From assembly GCF_004801885.1 (NCBI RefSeq), contig NZ_SSSM01000003.1, forward strand, positions 186,001 through 250,000: DNA of 64,000 nucleotides. Reading direction: 5' to 3'. Both the position numbers and the translations under genes were made by a program. Each line of letters opens with the position of its first letter. Within the stretch, counting starts at the first letter, position 1. The stretch comes from Naasia lichenicola (GTDB lineage Bacteria; Actinomycetota; Actinomycetes; Actinomycetales; Microbacteriaceae). Shown in pieces: positions 34,640-42,807 of the stretch. The notes under the pieces were generated by a model. It saw only the letters and a program-made list of their open reading frames with translations. It did not search any database and had not been told where the DNA came from.

Positions 34640-35659
34640 TCAGCCCTGACCGTGCTGGGCGTACGGGTTGAGCAGCTGCGCCTTGAGCTCGTCGGGCACG
34701 CCCTCTTCGGTCGCGCTCGGGCCGTCGGCGGCGGGGAACGACTCGGTCATCGACATCGGCATGGCGCCGTTGCGGTACAGGTTGTTCGAGCCGAGGGACG
34801 GCTTCCAGATGTTCGGCTCCCAGTCGGGCACGTAGTTGCGGTAGCCGCCGGTGTTCAGCTCGATCCGGAGGCTCGACGGCTCGCGGTAGTAGAGGAAGGT
34901 CTGCTCGCCGATGCCGTGGATGGACGGTCCGTACTCGATCGGGTAGCCGTGCTCCATGAGCACATCCGCCGCGATGAGCAGCTCTTCGCGGGTGTCGACC
35001 CAGAAGGCGTAGTGGTTGATGCGGCCCGCGCGGGTCGAGCCGTCGAGGACCACGCCGAGGTCGTGCGACTTCTCGTTGGTCGTCAGGACCGAGAAGACCG
35101 AGATGGGCGCCTCGTCGAGAACCGTCTTCGCCATGATCCGGAAGCCCAGCACGTCGTTGTACCACTTCGCGAATGCGTCGACATCGCTGGCCGCGATCGT
35201 GACGTGGTCGAGCTGGCGGGGTGCGCCGGCGACCTTGGAGCGCTTCTCGGGACGGTCGGGGTAGATCGAGGCGACGGCGCCCTGCGGGGCGTGGCGCTCG
35301 ACGTCCCAGAACAGGGTCATCGAGTGGCCCCACGGCCCGACGAACTCGTAGGAGCGGCCGATGCCGACGCCCTTCTCCGACCAGGTGCCGGTGACGCCGG
35401 CGGCCTCGATGCGTCGAGCGGCCTCGTCCAGCGCCTCGTCGCTCGTGGTGCGCCAGGCCATGGTGGCGAGGCCCGGCTCGTCGCCCTTGCGCACGATCAC
35501 GGAGTAGCGGTAGTAGTCACCCCAGCAGCGGAGGTACACGTCGCCGTCGATGCGGTCCGTGACGGTGAGCCCCACGTGCTCCTCGTAGAACTCGGTGGAC
35601 TCCTCGACGTTCGGCGTCGTGATCGCGACGAAGGCGAGGTGGGAGAGCAGCTTGATCAT
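34640..35659 (-). CDS. VOC-superfamily extradiol ring-cleavage dioxygenase
   Basis: 339 residues from MIKLLSHLAFVAITTPNVEE, two VOC repeats each with the beta-alpha-beta-beta-beta pattern. The Fe(II) triad is visible in the C-terminal repeat as His (LDHVTIAASDV), His (INHYAFWVD) and Glu (LRIELNTGG), so it should be catalytically active on a catechol-like ring. AAAGG precedes the ATG at 35659. It nearly duplicates the protein at 38405-39415, and the two genes point away from each other across an MFS importer and LysR. It leads the operon that ends with GH106, linking ring cleavage and sugar removal. Confidence 0.87.
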   Translation of the reverse strand: MIKLLSHLAFVAITTPNVEESTEFYEEHVGLTVTDRIDGDVYLRCWGDYYRYSVIVRKGDEPGLATMAWRTTSDEALDEAARRIEAAGVTGTWSEKGVGIGRSYEFVGPWGHSMTLFWDVERHAPQGAVASIYPDRPEKRSKVAGAPRQLDHVTIAASDVDAFAKWYNDVLGFRIMAKTVLDEAPISVFSVLTTNEKSHDLGVVLDGSTRAGRINHYAFWVDTREELLIAADVLMEHGYPIEYGPSIHGIGEQTFLYYREPSSLRIELNTGGYRNYVPDWEPNIWKPSLGSNNLYRNGAMPMSMTESFPAADGPSATEEGVPDELKAQLLNPYAQHGQG

Positions 35660-35985
35660 CGTTGACCTTTCGAGGTGGATGCGGGTCCCACTTTGCGCGA
35701 GCGCCGGCTCATCAGGGAATACCGGAGTTCTAATGCGCTCCATCGGTGGCGTCGATGCGCGGGCGGCGACGGCCGGGCTTCCGGGCCGCTCGCCCGTTGG
35801 CCCGCTACTGGGTTATCAGCAAAGCGGATAGTGCGGATCAGCAACGGCTTGTTCCCGGATACCGTCTTCGTGGCTTCAATGAGACTGCTCCGCATCGCGC
35901 GGAGCGACTCGGATGCGCATCGTGGCCGTCCAGCGGGCTCTGCCCGCGGCTGCTCTGTCGCTCGGGAATCGATGGAGGTCGTTCA
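35660..35985. promoter_or_regulatory. 326-base divergent control region, no gene seen
   Basis: Between the divergent VOC dioxygenase and MFS genes. Reading frames here look like noise. AT-richer patches (AGGGAATACCGGAGTTCTAA near 35713 and GGGTTATCAGCAAAGCGGAT near 35813) are the likely promoters. GGAATACC resembles GGAATGCC (minus strand) in the matching gap upstream of the second VOC gene near 38330, so both may be targets of the NodD-like regulator. Confidence 0.45.
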
Positions 35986-37215
35986 GTGTCGAATTCTTCC
36001 CTTACCGCTGAGGTGGCGACTGCCCGACAGGCAGGCGTCGGCCAGGGCGTGCTGCTGCTGGCCGGCAGCTGCATGCCGATCCTCGGTTCGGTCCTCATCA
36101 CACCTGTGCTGCCGCAGCTGTCCGCGGAGTTCGCCGACGTGCCCGGCTCCGAGGTGCTCGTGCCGATGGTCGTCGCCATCCCGGCGCTGATGATCGCGAT
36201 CTTCGCGCCGTTCGCCGGCCAGATCGTCGACCGCGTCGGACGCAAGGTGCTCCTGATCATCGCCATGATCGCCTACGCCTTCGTGGGCACGGCGCCGGCC
36301 TGGCTGCAGGGCCTGCCCGAGATCCTCGCGAGCCGAGTGCTCGTCGGCATCTGCGAGGCCGCCATCATGACGGTCTGCACGACGCTCATCGTCGACTACT
36401 TCCACGAGAAGCGGCGCAACCGCTATCTCGCGGCGCAGACCATCGCGACGACGCTCGCCGCGACCGTCTTCATCGCCCTCGGTGGTGCGCTCGGCACCGG
36501 CGGCTGGCACGCGCCGTTCTGGGTGTACGCCATCAGCCTGCTGATCGCCATCCCGATGATCTTCGCCCTCTGGGAGCCCCGTCGGTCGGAGGGCGACGCG
36601 AACGGCGCTGTCGCCGCCGCCCGGGTTCCGATCCCGTGGGGCCGGATCGCCGGTCCGCTCGCCGTGACCCTGTTCAGCGGCTTCAGCTTCTACGTGATCA
36701 TCATCGAGGCGAGCTACCTCGTTGTCGGGACCGGCATCGCGGCCACCGACACGGCGGTCATCGGCGCGGTCGCCGCGGGCGCATCGCTCGCCACCGCCAT
36801 CGGCGGCCTGACCTTCGTTCGCGCCATCCGGATCGGCGTCTCGCGCCTGCTGCCGATCGCCTTCGTGATCCAGGCCGTCGGGATGCTCGTGATCTGGTTC
36901 GTGCCGGGTCTCACCGGTGTCGCCATCGGAGCGATCATCGCCTCGTTCGGCTCCGGCTTCCTGCTGCCGTCGCTGCTGCGCTGGGTGATCGCGACGACCC
37001 AGTTCGCCGAGCGCGGGCGGGTGACGGGACTCTGGACCGCGGCCTTCTTCCTCGGCCAGTTCCTCACCCCGATCCTCATCGCCGTGATCGGCGCGGCGGC
37101 GGGATCGCTGACCGCAGCGGTCGGCGTCGTCGGCATCATCGCCGTCGTGATCGCCGTGCTCGTCGGCGTCTCGCTGCGCCGCAACACCGCGGGCGTCGAG
37201 GTCCAGGCCGCCTGA
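35986..37215 (+). CDS. MFS transporter, 12-TMS, probable aromatic/sugar importer
   Basis: 409 residues with 12 predicted helices. The cytoplasmic loop motif GQIVDRVGRKVLL follows TM2, and SRVLVGICEAAIMTVCTTLI lies at TM4. The GTG start at 35986 has GGAGG seven bases upstream; reading frames extending 80 codons further have no such signal. It sits between two NodD-like/VOC units and is transcribed alone, suggesting uptake of the aromatic compound that the neighbouring dioxygenases act on. Substrate not readable from sequence. Confidence 0.88.
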   Translation: MSNSSLTAEVATARQAGVGQGVLLLAGSCMPILGSVLITPVLPQLSAEFADVPGSEVLVPMVVAIPALMIAIFAPFAGQIVDRVGRKVLLIIAMIAYAFVGTAPAWLQGLPEILASRVLVGICEAAIMTVCTTLIVDYFHEKRRNRYLAAQTIATTLAATVFIALGGALGTGGWHAPFWVYAISLLIAIPMIFALWEPRRSEGDANGAVAAARVPIPWGRIAGPLAVTLFSGFSFYVIIIEASYLVVGTGIAATDTAVIGAVAAGASLATAIGGLTFVRAIRIGVSRLLPIAFVIQAVGMLVIWFVPGLTGVAIGAIIASFGSGFLLPSLLRWVIATTQFAERGRVTGLWTAAFFLGQFLTPILIAVIGAAAGSLTAAVGVVGIIAVVIAVLVGVSLRRNTAGVEVQAA

Positions 37216-37240
37216 GCCCGGTCTGAGTCGCATGCGCGAG

Positions 37241-37271
37241 GGGCGGTCGTCGGCGAGAGCTGCGACCGCCC
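37241..37271. terminator. Hairpin between convergent MFS and LysR genes
   Basis: GGGCGGTCG (37241-37249) pairs with CGACCGCCC (37263-37271) around a 13-base loop, followed by TTCTGC. It lies in the 77-base gap of two convergent genes and may serve both. Confidence 0.55.
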
Positions 37272-37292
37272 TTCTGCGTGCGGGGAGAAGCC

Positions 37293-38291
37293 TCAGCCCT
37301 GGGGCAGGAGCGCGGCCGCCTCGGCGAACTGCTGGCGCATCCAGATGTGCTCGGGGTCGTGCGTGTAGGCGGGATGCCACCAGAGCGCGTTGGTGATCGG
37401 CGTCGCATCGAAGGGCGGATCGAACACCTCGACTCCGCCCATCGCGAGCGCGAGATCGGCCAGACCCGCCTGGATCAGCCCCAGCCTGCGGGTGCCGGCG
37501 ATGAAGGTGGGCAGGGTGACGAAGCTCTCGAGCACCGCCTCCACCCGCGGCTCGATGCCGAGCTGCTGGATCTGCCGTCCTGCCGAGGTGAACGCCGTCC
37601 GGGACTGGTAGGTGAACACCCAGGGCGATTCGGCGATCGTCGTCATGGTCATGCCGTGGCGCGTGTCGGGGTTCCCGGTGGCGGCGAGGATCACCCAGCT
37701 GTCCCGCCACAGGTCGATGAACGGCAGTCCGCTCATCGGCCCGTGCGGCATGAGGATGCCGTCCGCGGTGCGCAGGCGCTCATGGACGTCCTCGACGATC
37801 TGCGTCGTGTGCAGCATGAAGCGGAACTTGATCGACGGCGCCCGATCCATCGCGAGCAGCGAGACCGCTCGACCGGTCGTCGCGAAAGAGTAGTCCGAGC
37901 CGTAGATGGAGAACTCCCGCACCGCGGCCTCGGCACTCCAGTCGGCCTGGCTGTGGAATACCCGTCGCGACATCTCGAGGGCGGCGGTGGTGTGCTCGGC
38001 CAGGCGGACCGCCAGCGGGGTCAGGTCGTAGCTGTTCCCCCGCCGCGCGAGGATCGGGTCGCCGAAATGGGTGCGCAGACGGGCGAGAGCCGCCGAGAGC
38101 GCCGGCTGGCTGAGCTGCAGTCGCTCGGCCGCACGGGAGACGCTTCGTTCGGTGAGCAGGGCGTCGAGCGCCACCAGGAGGTTGAGATCGAGGCGCGCCA
38201 GAGAACGCTGATCAGCCGTCGTCGCCTCCTTCGCCGTCGATCGACATGGTCGATCGACCTGCCCTCCTCGAACCGGCGGCGGGCTGGCCAA
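37293..38291 (-). CDS. LysR-type transcriptional regulator, NodD-like, uncertain start
   Basis: Up to 332 residues. LARLDLNLLVALDALLTERSV, RAAERLQLSQPALSAALAR, FGDPILARRGNSYDLT and the effector-domain start REFSIYGSDYSFATTGRAVS align with the NodD-like regulator at 17685. The only standard start codon in frame is TTG 38291, which gives 33 residues before the HTH. The start of the sister protein aligns instead with an ACG codon (38222 or 38219) just behind a strong AAGGAGG at 38231-38225, so initiation may be unusual or an ATG has mutated. It diverges from the VOC/cyclase/FAD operon, its likely target. Confidence 0.82.
   Translation of the reverse strand: MASPPPVRGGQVDRPCRSTAKEATTADQRSLARLDLNLLVALDALLTERSVSRAAERLQLSQPALSAALARLRTHFGDPILARRGNSYDLTPLAVRLAEHTTAALEMSRRVFHSQADWSAEAAVREFSIYGSDYSFATTGRAVSLLAMDRAPSIKFRFMLHTTQIVEDVHERLRTADGILMPHGPMSGLPFIDLWRDSWVILAATGNPDTRHGMTMTTIAESPWVFTYQSRTAFTSAGRQIQQLGIEPRVEAVLESFVTLPTFIAGTRRLGLIQAGLADLALAMGGVEVFDPPFDATPITNALWWHPAYTHDPEHIWMRQQFAEAAALLPQG
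38238..38256. promoter_or_regulatory. CGATCGAC-ATG-GTCGATCG palindrome
   Basis: A perfect 8-3-8 inverted repeat. It lies inside the reading frame if the TTG at 38291 is the start, but just upstream of the AAGGAGG if the regulator begins near 38222. In the latter case it would be a natural autoregulatory operator. Confidence 0.4.
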
Positions 38292-38404
38292 AGTATAAGC
38301 ACCATGGATTCACGGCATAGCCAGATAGGCATTCCTTAGGTCGCCGGGCGACCCGGATAGTGGAGAAGGCACCCGCGCTCCCCCGCGCCCCGAAAGGATC
38401 GACG

Positions 38405-39415
38405 ATGATCAGCCTGCTCTCCCACCTCTCCTATGTGGCGATCACCGCTCCCGATGTCGAGGCGTCGGTCGAGTTCTACAAGAACGAGGTCGGCCTGACC
38501 GAGGTCGCCCGCAAGGACGGATCCGTCTACCTGCGCTGCTGGGGCGACTACTACGCCTACTCGGTCGTCGTCGCGCCCGGAGACGAGCCGACACTGCAGA
38601 CCATGGCCTGGCGCACCACCTCGCCCGAGGCGCTCGAGGAGGCGGTCCGTCGCATCGAGGAGGCCGGCGTCGAGGGCGAGTGGTTCGACGGCTACCAGAT
38701 CGGCCGCGCCTACCGCTTCACCGGCCCGTTCGGGCACTCGATGACCCTGCACTGGGATGTCGTCCGGCACCGCTCCGAGCCGCACGTCGCGTCGATCTAC
38801 CCCGACCGCCCTGAGAAGCGCTCCAAGATCGCCGGCGCACCCCGCCAGCTCGACCACGTCACCATCGCGGCCAGCGATGTCGACGGCTTCGCCAAGTGGT
38901 ACAACGAGGTGCTCGGCTTCCGCATCATGGCCCGCACCGTGCTCGACCAGGCGCCCATCTCGGTGTTCTCCGTGCTGACCACCAACGAGAAGTCCCATGA
39001 CCTCGGCGTCGTGCTCGACGGCTCGACCCGCCCCGGTCGGATCAACCACTACGCGTTCTGGGTCGACACCCACGAGGAGCTGCTGATCGCGGCGGACACC
39101 CTCATGGAGCGGGACATCCCGATCGAGTACGGACCCTCCATCCACGGGATCGGCGAGCAGACGTTCCTCTACTACCGCGAGCCGTCCAGCATGCGCATCG
39201 AGCTGAACACGGGCGGCTACCGCAACTACGTCCCCGACTGGCAGCCCAACACCTGGAAGCCGTCGCTCGGCTCGAGCAACCTCTACCGCAACGGCGCCAT
39301 GCCCATGTCGATGACCGAGTCGTTCCCCGCCGCCGACGGTCCGACCGCGACGGAGGAGGGCGTGCCGACCGAGCTCCAGGACGCCCTGCTCAACCCGTAC
39401 ACTCAGCACGGCTGA
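38405..39415 (+). CDS. VOC-superfamily extradiol ring-cleavage dioxygenase, second copy
   Basis: 336 residues from MISLLSHLSYVAITAPDVEA; ATG 38405 follows GAAAGGATCG. The candidate Fe(II) ligands are His151, His215 and Glu266. It aligns end to end with 34640-35659; the segment from ASIYPDRPEKRSK to the C-terminus is almost identical, while the N-terminal VOC repeat differs more, which could reflect altered substrate range. It is the first gene of a probable operon with the cyclase-family protein, FAD monooxygenase and FAH hydrolase, a complete set for hydroxylating, opening and hydrolysing an aromatic ring. Confidence 0.87.
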   Translation: MISLLSHLSYVAITAPDVEASVEFYKNEVGLTEVARKDGSVYLRCWGDYYAYSVVVAPGDEPTLQTMAWRTTSPEALEEAVRRIEEAGVEGEWFDGYQIGRAYRFTGPFGHSMTLHWDVVRHRSEPHVASIYPDRPEKRSKIAGAPRQLDHVTIAASDVDGFAKWYNEVLGFRIMARTVLDQAPISVFSVLTTNEKSHDLGVVLDGSTRPGRINHYAFWVDTHEELLIAADTLMERDIPIEYGPSIHGIGEQTFLYYREPSSMRIELNTGGYRNYVPDWQPNTWKPSLGSSNLYRNGAMPMSMTESFPAADGPTATEEGVPTELQDALLNPYTQHG

Positions 39416-39488
39416 GCCCAGGCCCGTCTTCGGAGGCTCGCCCACGCGCCCTCCGGTACGACATCCGTCACGACTCGAGGAGGACATC

Positions 39489-40505
39489 TTGACGACACCA
39501 GCAGCCGGCAGCAAGCCGAGCGAGGATCCCGCGGACATCGATCGGCGGGACCCGGAGTCGGAGATCTACGCCCGCGCGACGGCGTACCGCAACTGGGGCC
39601 GCTGGGGCGACGACGACGTCCTCGGCACCCTGAACTTCATCGACGCGGCCAAGCGGATCGAGGCGGCAGGCCTCGTCCGCGAGGGCCGGGTCGTCTCGCT
39701 GTCCCTCGCGTTCAACACCGACGGACCGCAGAAGGGCTGGCGCCGACGCGTCAATCCGATCCACACCATGACCGACACCGGCTCCGACGCCGAGCTCGGC
39801 AACCAGGGCTTCCCGCACGGCATCGGCGGCGCGGACGACTACATCACCATGCCCCTGCAGAGCTCGACGCAGTGGGACGGCCTCGGCCACATCTTCGACC
39901 ACGGCAAGGCCTGGAACGGTCGCCGTGCCGGAACCACCGTGACCAGCGACGGCGACCTGGTGACGGGCATCGAGCACGCCGCGGACGTGATCGTCTCGCG
40001 CGGCGTCCTGCTCGACGTCGGCCGCTTCCTCGCCCCTGAGACGGGCGAGCTGCCCAACGGCTACGGCGTCACGGCGGCAGACCTCGACGCGTGCATCGCC
40101 GCGCAGGGCACGTCGTCGACGGTCGGCCGAGGCGACATCGTCGTGGTTCGCACCGGCCGTCTGGCCCGCGCCCGCCGTGACGGCTGGGACGACTACGCGG
40201 GCGGCGAGGCCGCCGGCATCTCGCTCACCGCAGCGGGCTGGATCCACCGGACCGAGATCGCCGCCATCGCGACCGACACCTGGGGTTTCGAGGTGCGTCC
40301 GAACGAGTTCGACGTTCCCTCGTTCCAGCCGCTGCACCAGGTCGCGATCCCGAACATGGGGCTGACCATCGGCGAGATGTGGGACCTGGACGAGCTCGCC
40401 GTGGCCTGCGCGGAGCTCGGCCGGTTCGACTTCCTGCTCTCGGCACCGCCGCTGCCGATCACCGGCGCGGTCGGCTCGCCGGTCAATCCGGTCGCCATCC
40501 TCTGA
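39489..40505 (+). CDS. Cyclase-family (kynurenine-formamidase-like) metal hydrolase
   Basis: 338 residues. YRNWGRWGDDDVLGTLNFID near the start and GHIFDHGKAWNGRRAG mid-protein are typical of the larger cyclase-family members in aromatic catabolism. The metal-binding region reads SSTQWDGLGH, replacing the HxGTHxD of kynurenine formamidases. The start is TTG 39489 with GAGGAGG six bases upstream, a clear case for a non-ATG start. It lies 73 bases after the VOC gene. Probable role: hydrolysis or lactone opening of a ring-cleavage product; not established. Confidence 0.82.
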   Translation: MTTPAAGSKPSEDPADIDRRDPESEIYARATAYRNWGRWGDDDVLGTLNFIDAAKRIEAAGLVREGRVVSLSLAFNTDGPQKGWRRRVNPIHTMTDTGSDAELGNQGFPHGIGGADDYITMPLQSSTQWDGLGHIFDHGKAWNGRRAGTTVTSDGDLVTGIEHAADVIVSRGVLLDVGRFLAPETGELPNGYGVTAADLDACIAAQGTSSTVGRGDIVVVRTGRLARARRDGWDDYAGGEAAGISLTAAGWIHRTEIAAIATDTWGFEVRPNEFDVPSFQPLHQVAIPNMGLTIGEMWDLDELAVACAELGRFDFLLSAPPLPITGAVGSPVNPVAIL

Positions 40506-40586
40506 CGCGCACCCGCGCCGTCACGCACCAGCTCCATCAGCAGCAGATCCACACGAACAGATCTACAGGAACAGAGAGGTTCTGAC

Positions 40587-41720
40587 ATGACCGCAATCTC
40601 CTCAGCGGCGATCATCGGATCGGGAGTCGCCGGCTTGGCGGCCGGCATCCAGCTCGCCAAGGCGGGCGTCCGCGTCGACCTGTTCGAGGCCAAGCCCGAA
40701 CTCGGGCTGGGCGGCTCCGGGATCTCCCTCCAGGGCAATGCGCTCCGGGTGTTCGACTCGCTCGGCGTCTGGGAGGAGATCCAGGCTGCCGGGTTCACCT
40801 TCGAGGGCCTCAACCTGCGCGCGCCCGGCCCGGGCGCGCCCGTCGTCGCCGCGCTGCCCGACGTCAAGTCCGGCGGCCCGGACTACCCCGCGGCGATGGG
40901 CATGCCCCGCGCCGAGCTCGCGCAGATCCTCTTCGCCCGTGCGGAGAGCGTCGGCGTCACCGTGCGCTTCGGCGCCCGGGTCACCGGCATCGAGCAGAGC
41001 GAGGACGGCGCCGAGCTGCTCGTCGACGGCGAGAGCGTCGGAACCTACGACCTCGTGATCGGCGCCGACGGGCTCAACTCGACCGTCCGCGACCTGATCG
41101 GCATCGACACCAAGCCGCAGCCGAACGGCATGGGCATCTGGCGGACCTTCGTCTCGCGCCCCGCCGAGGTCGAGCGGAGCGAGCTGTACTACGGCGGTCC
41201 GGTCTTCATCGCGGGCTACACGCCGACCGGCGAGAACAGCATGTACGCCTTCCTCGTCGAGCGGGCCCAGGACCGCACCGGGCTCGACGACGCGGAGGCC
41301 GCGCGCATCATGATCGAGGAGTCGCGCGCCTACCAGGGTCCGTGGAACGACATCCGTGCCGACCTCGAGAAGGGCGCGACGGCCAACTACACCTGGTTCA
41401 CCAGCCACCTCGTGCCCGCTCCCTGGAACCGGGGCCGCGTGGTGATCATCGGCGATGCGGCGCACTCCTGCCCGCCCACGATCGCGCAGGGCGCGGCGCA
41501 GGGACTCGAGGACGCCTACGTGCTGACCGAGCTGCTCGTGAAGGCGGACGTCCTGGACGAGGCGCTCTGGGAGGAGTTCCACACCCGCCGCATCGTGCGC
41601 GCGCAGGCGGTCGTCGAGGCGTCGACCCAGCTGGCCCAGTGGCAGCTCGATGGCAACCGCGACGCGGACGCCGGCGCCCTCATCTTCGGCATCGCGCAGA
41701 AGATGGCCCTCCCCGCATGA
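40587..41720 (+). CDS. FAD-dependent aromatic monooxygenase (group A)
   Basis: 377 residues. It has the three sequence fingerprints of flavoprotein hydroxylases: IIGSGVAGLAAGIQLAKAG at about 9-27, the DG motif YDLVIGADGLNSTVRD and the GD motif VVIIGDAAHSCPPTIAQGA. The substrate is presumably a phenolic ring hydroxylated ortho to an existing OH, producing a diol for the adjacent VOC dioxygenase. ATG 40587 follows AGAGAGG. Its stop overlaps the start of the FAH-family gene (ATGA). Confidence 0.88.
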   Translation: MTAISSAAIIGSGVAGLAAGIQLAKAGVRVDLFEAKPELGLGGSGISLQGNALRVFDSLGVWEEIQAAGFTFEGLNLRAPGPGAPVVAALPDVKSGGPDYPAAMGMPRAELAQILFARAESVGVTVRFGARVTGIEQSEDGAELLVDGESVGTYDLVIGADGLNSTVRDLIGIDTKPQPNGMGIWRTFVSRPAEVERSELYYGGPVFIAGYTPTGENSMYAFLVERAQDRTGLDDAEAARIMIEESRAYQGPWNDIRADLEKGATANYTWFTSHLVPAPWNRGRVVIIGDAAHSCPPTIAQGAAQGLEDAYVLTELLVKADVLDEALWEEFHTRRIVRAQAVVEASTQLAQWQLDGNRDADAGALIFGIAQKMALPA

Positions 41721-42715
41721 GGATCGCCCGCTGGATCTCGGCCGACGGCAGCATCGGCGAGGGCTTCGTGGTCGGCGAGGCGGAGGCGACGAGAGTCGTG
41801 GACTTCCCGGACGCCGGCACCGTCGCGACGGTCCTCGCCGCCGGCCTGAGTGCGGCACGCACGCTGCACGATCGGGTCGGCTCGGCGCTCGACGTCGATG
41901 CGACGCTCGGCACCGAGCTGGCCGAGGTGCGGCTCATCGCACCCGTCGCTCCCCCGTCGGTGCGCGACTTCGTCACGTTCGAGGAGCACGTCGAGGGCGT
42001 CAGCGCCGGTGTCGAGGGGAAGAGCCACGTCGCGGACGAGTGGTACGAGGCGCCCACCTTCTACTTCACCAATCCGCACACCATCAGGGCCACCGGCGAC
42101 GTCGTCGCGATCCCCGAGACGCGTCGACTCGACTTCGAGCTCGAGCTCGCCGTGGTCATCGGCGGCGTCGACGGATCCACCGGCGAGACCCTCGACACCG
42201 CTGCCGCCGCCGACCACATCTTCGGCTACACCGTGATGAACGACTGGTCGGCGCGGGACCTGCAGGCGCGCGAGATGAAGGTGCGCCTCGGGCCGTGCAA
42301 GGGCAAGGACTTCGGCACGACCCTCGGCCCGTGGATCGTGACGTCGGACGAGCTCGAGCAGTTCGTCGACTCCGACGGCTTCCTCGCCGTGCACGCCGAG
42401 GTCCACGTCAACGGGACCCTGGTCGGCGAGGACCTCGTCTCGAACATGGGCTGGACCTTCCCCGAGCTGGTCGCCTACGCGTCCCGCAACTCCGTCGTCG
42501 TGCCCGGTGACGTCCTGGGCTCGGGCACCGTCGGCAACGGCGGCTGCCTCGGCGAGCTGTGGGGCCGGGGCTCGTCCATCCCGCCGCTCGAACCGGGCGA
42601 CGAGGTGCGGATGATCATCGAGGGCGTCGGCGAGATCGTCAACGTCGTCGGAGACCGCGTTCCGGCGCCGACCCTGCCCGCCGCCCGCACGCGCACCCGC
42701 CAGCGCACCCGCTGA
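41717..42715 (+). CDS. Fumarylacetoacetate hydrolase family protein
   Basis: 332 residues. APPSVRDFVTFEEHV, FYFTNPHTIRATGD, then RRLDFELELAVVIG with the metal-binding Glu pair, GYTVMNDWSARDLQ with the metal-binding Asp, and CKGKDFGTTLGPW are the standard FAH-family sequence blocks. Members cleave C-C bonds of 1,3-diketones or decarboxylate/hydrate meta-cleavage products. The C-terminus ends in a basic Arg/Thr-rich tail. Coupled by ATGA to the monooxygenase, it is the last gene before the strong terminator at 42745. Confidence 0.9.
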   Translation: MRIARWISADGSIGEGFVVGEAEATRVVDFPDAGTVATVLAAGLSAARTLHDRVGSALDVDATLGTELAEVRLIAPVAPPSVRDFVTFEEHVEGVSAGVEGKSHVADEWYEAPTFYFTNPHTIRATGDVVAIPETRRLDFELELAVVIGGVDGSTGETLDTAAAADHIFGYTVMNDWSARDLQAREMKVRLGPCKGKDFGTTLGPWIVTSDELEQFVDSDGFLAVHAEVHVNGTLVGEDLVSNMGWTFPELVAYASRNSVVVPGDVLGSGTVGNGGCLGELWGRGSSIPPLEPGDEVRMIIEGVGEIVNVVGDRVPAPTLPAARTRTRQRTR

Positions 42716-42744
42716 CCGCGGGCTGGCCCGCGGCCTGACAGCGC

Positions 42745-42801
42745 CGAATTGACGAAAATGGCTCCCAAAACTCAGATTTGGGAGCCATTTTCGGCAATTC
42801 G
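42745..42801. terminator. Strong bidirectional hairpin terminator
   Basis: GAAAATGGCTCCCAAA (42754-42769) pairs perfectly with TTTGGGAGCCATTTTC (42777-42792) around a 7-base loop. An outer stem CGAATTG (42745-42751) / CAATTCG (42795-42801) extends it. A-rich and T-rich ends on the stem suit termination in both directions, as needed between the convergent FAH and alpha/beta hydrolase genes. Confidence 0.85.
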
Positions 42802-42807
42802 CGCGGG

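Noticed and set aside
35983-37710. A 575-codon minus-strand frame opposite the second MFS transporter
   Set aside because: Antisense shadow with biased composition, typical of high-GC coding DNA.
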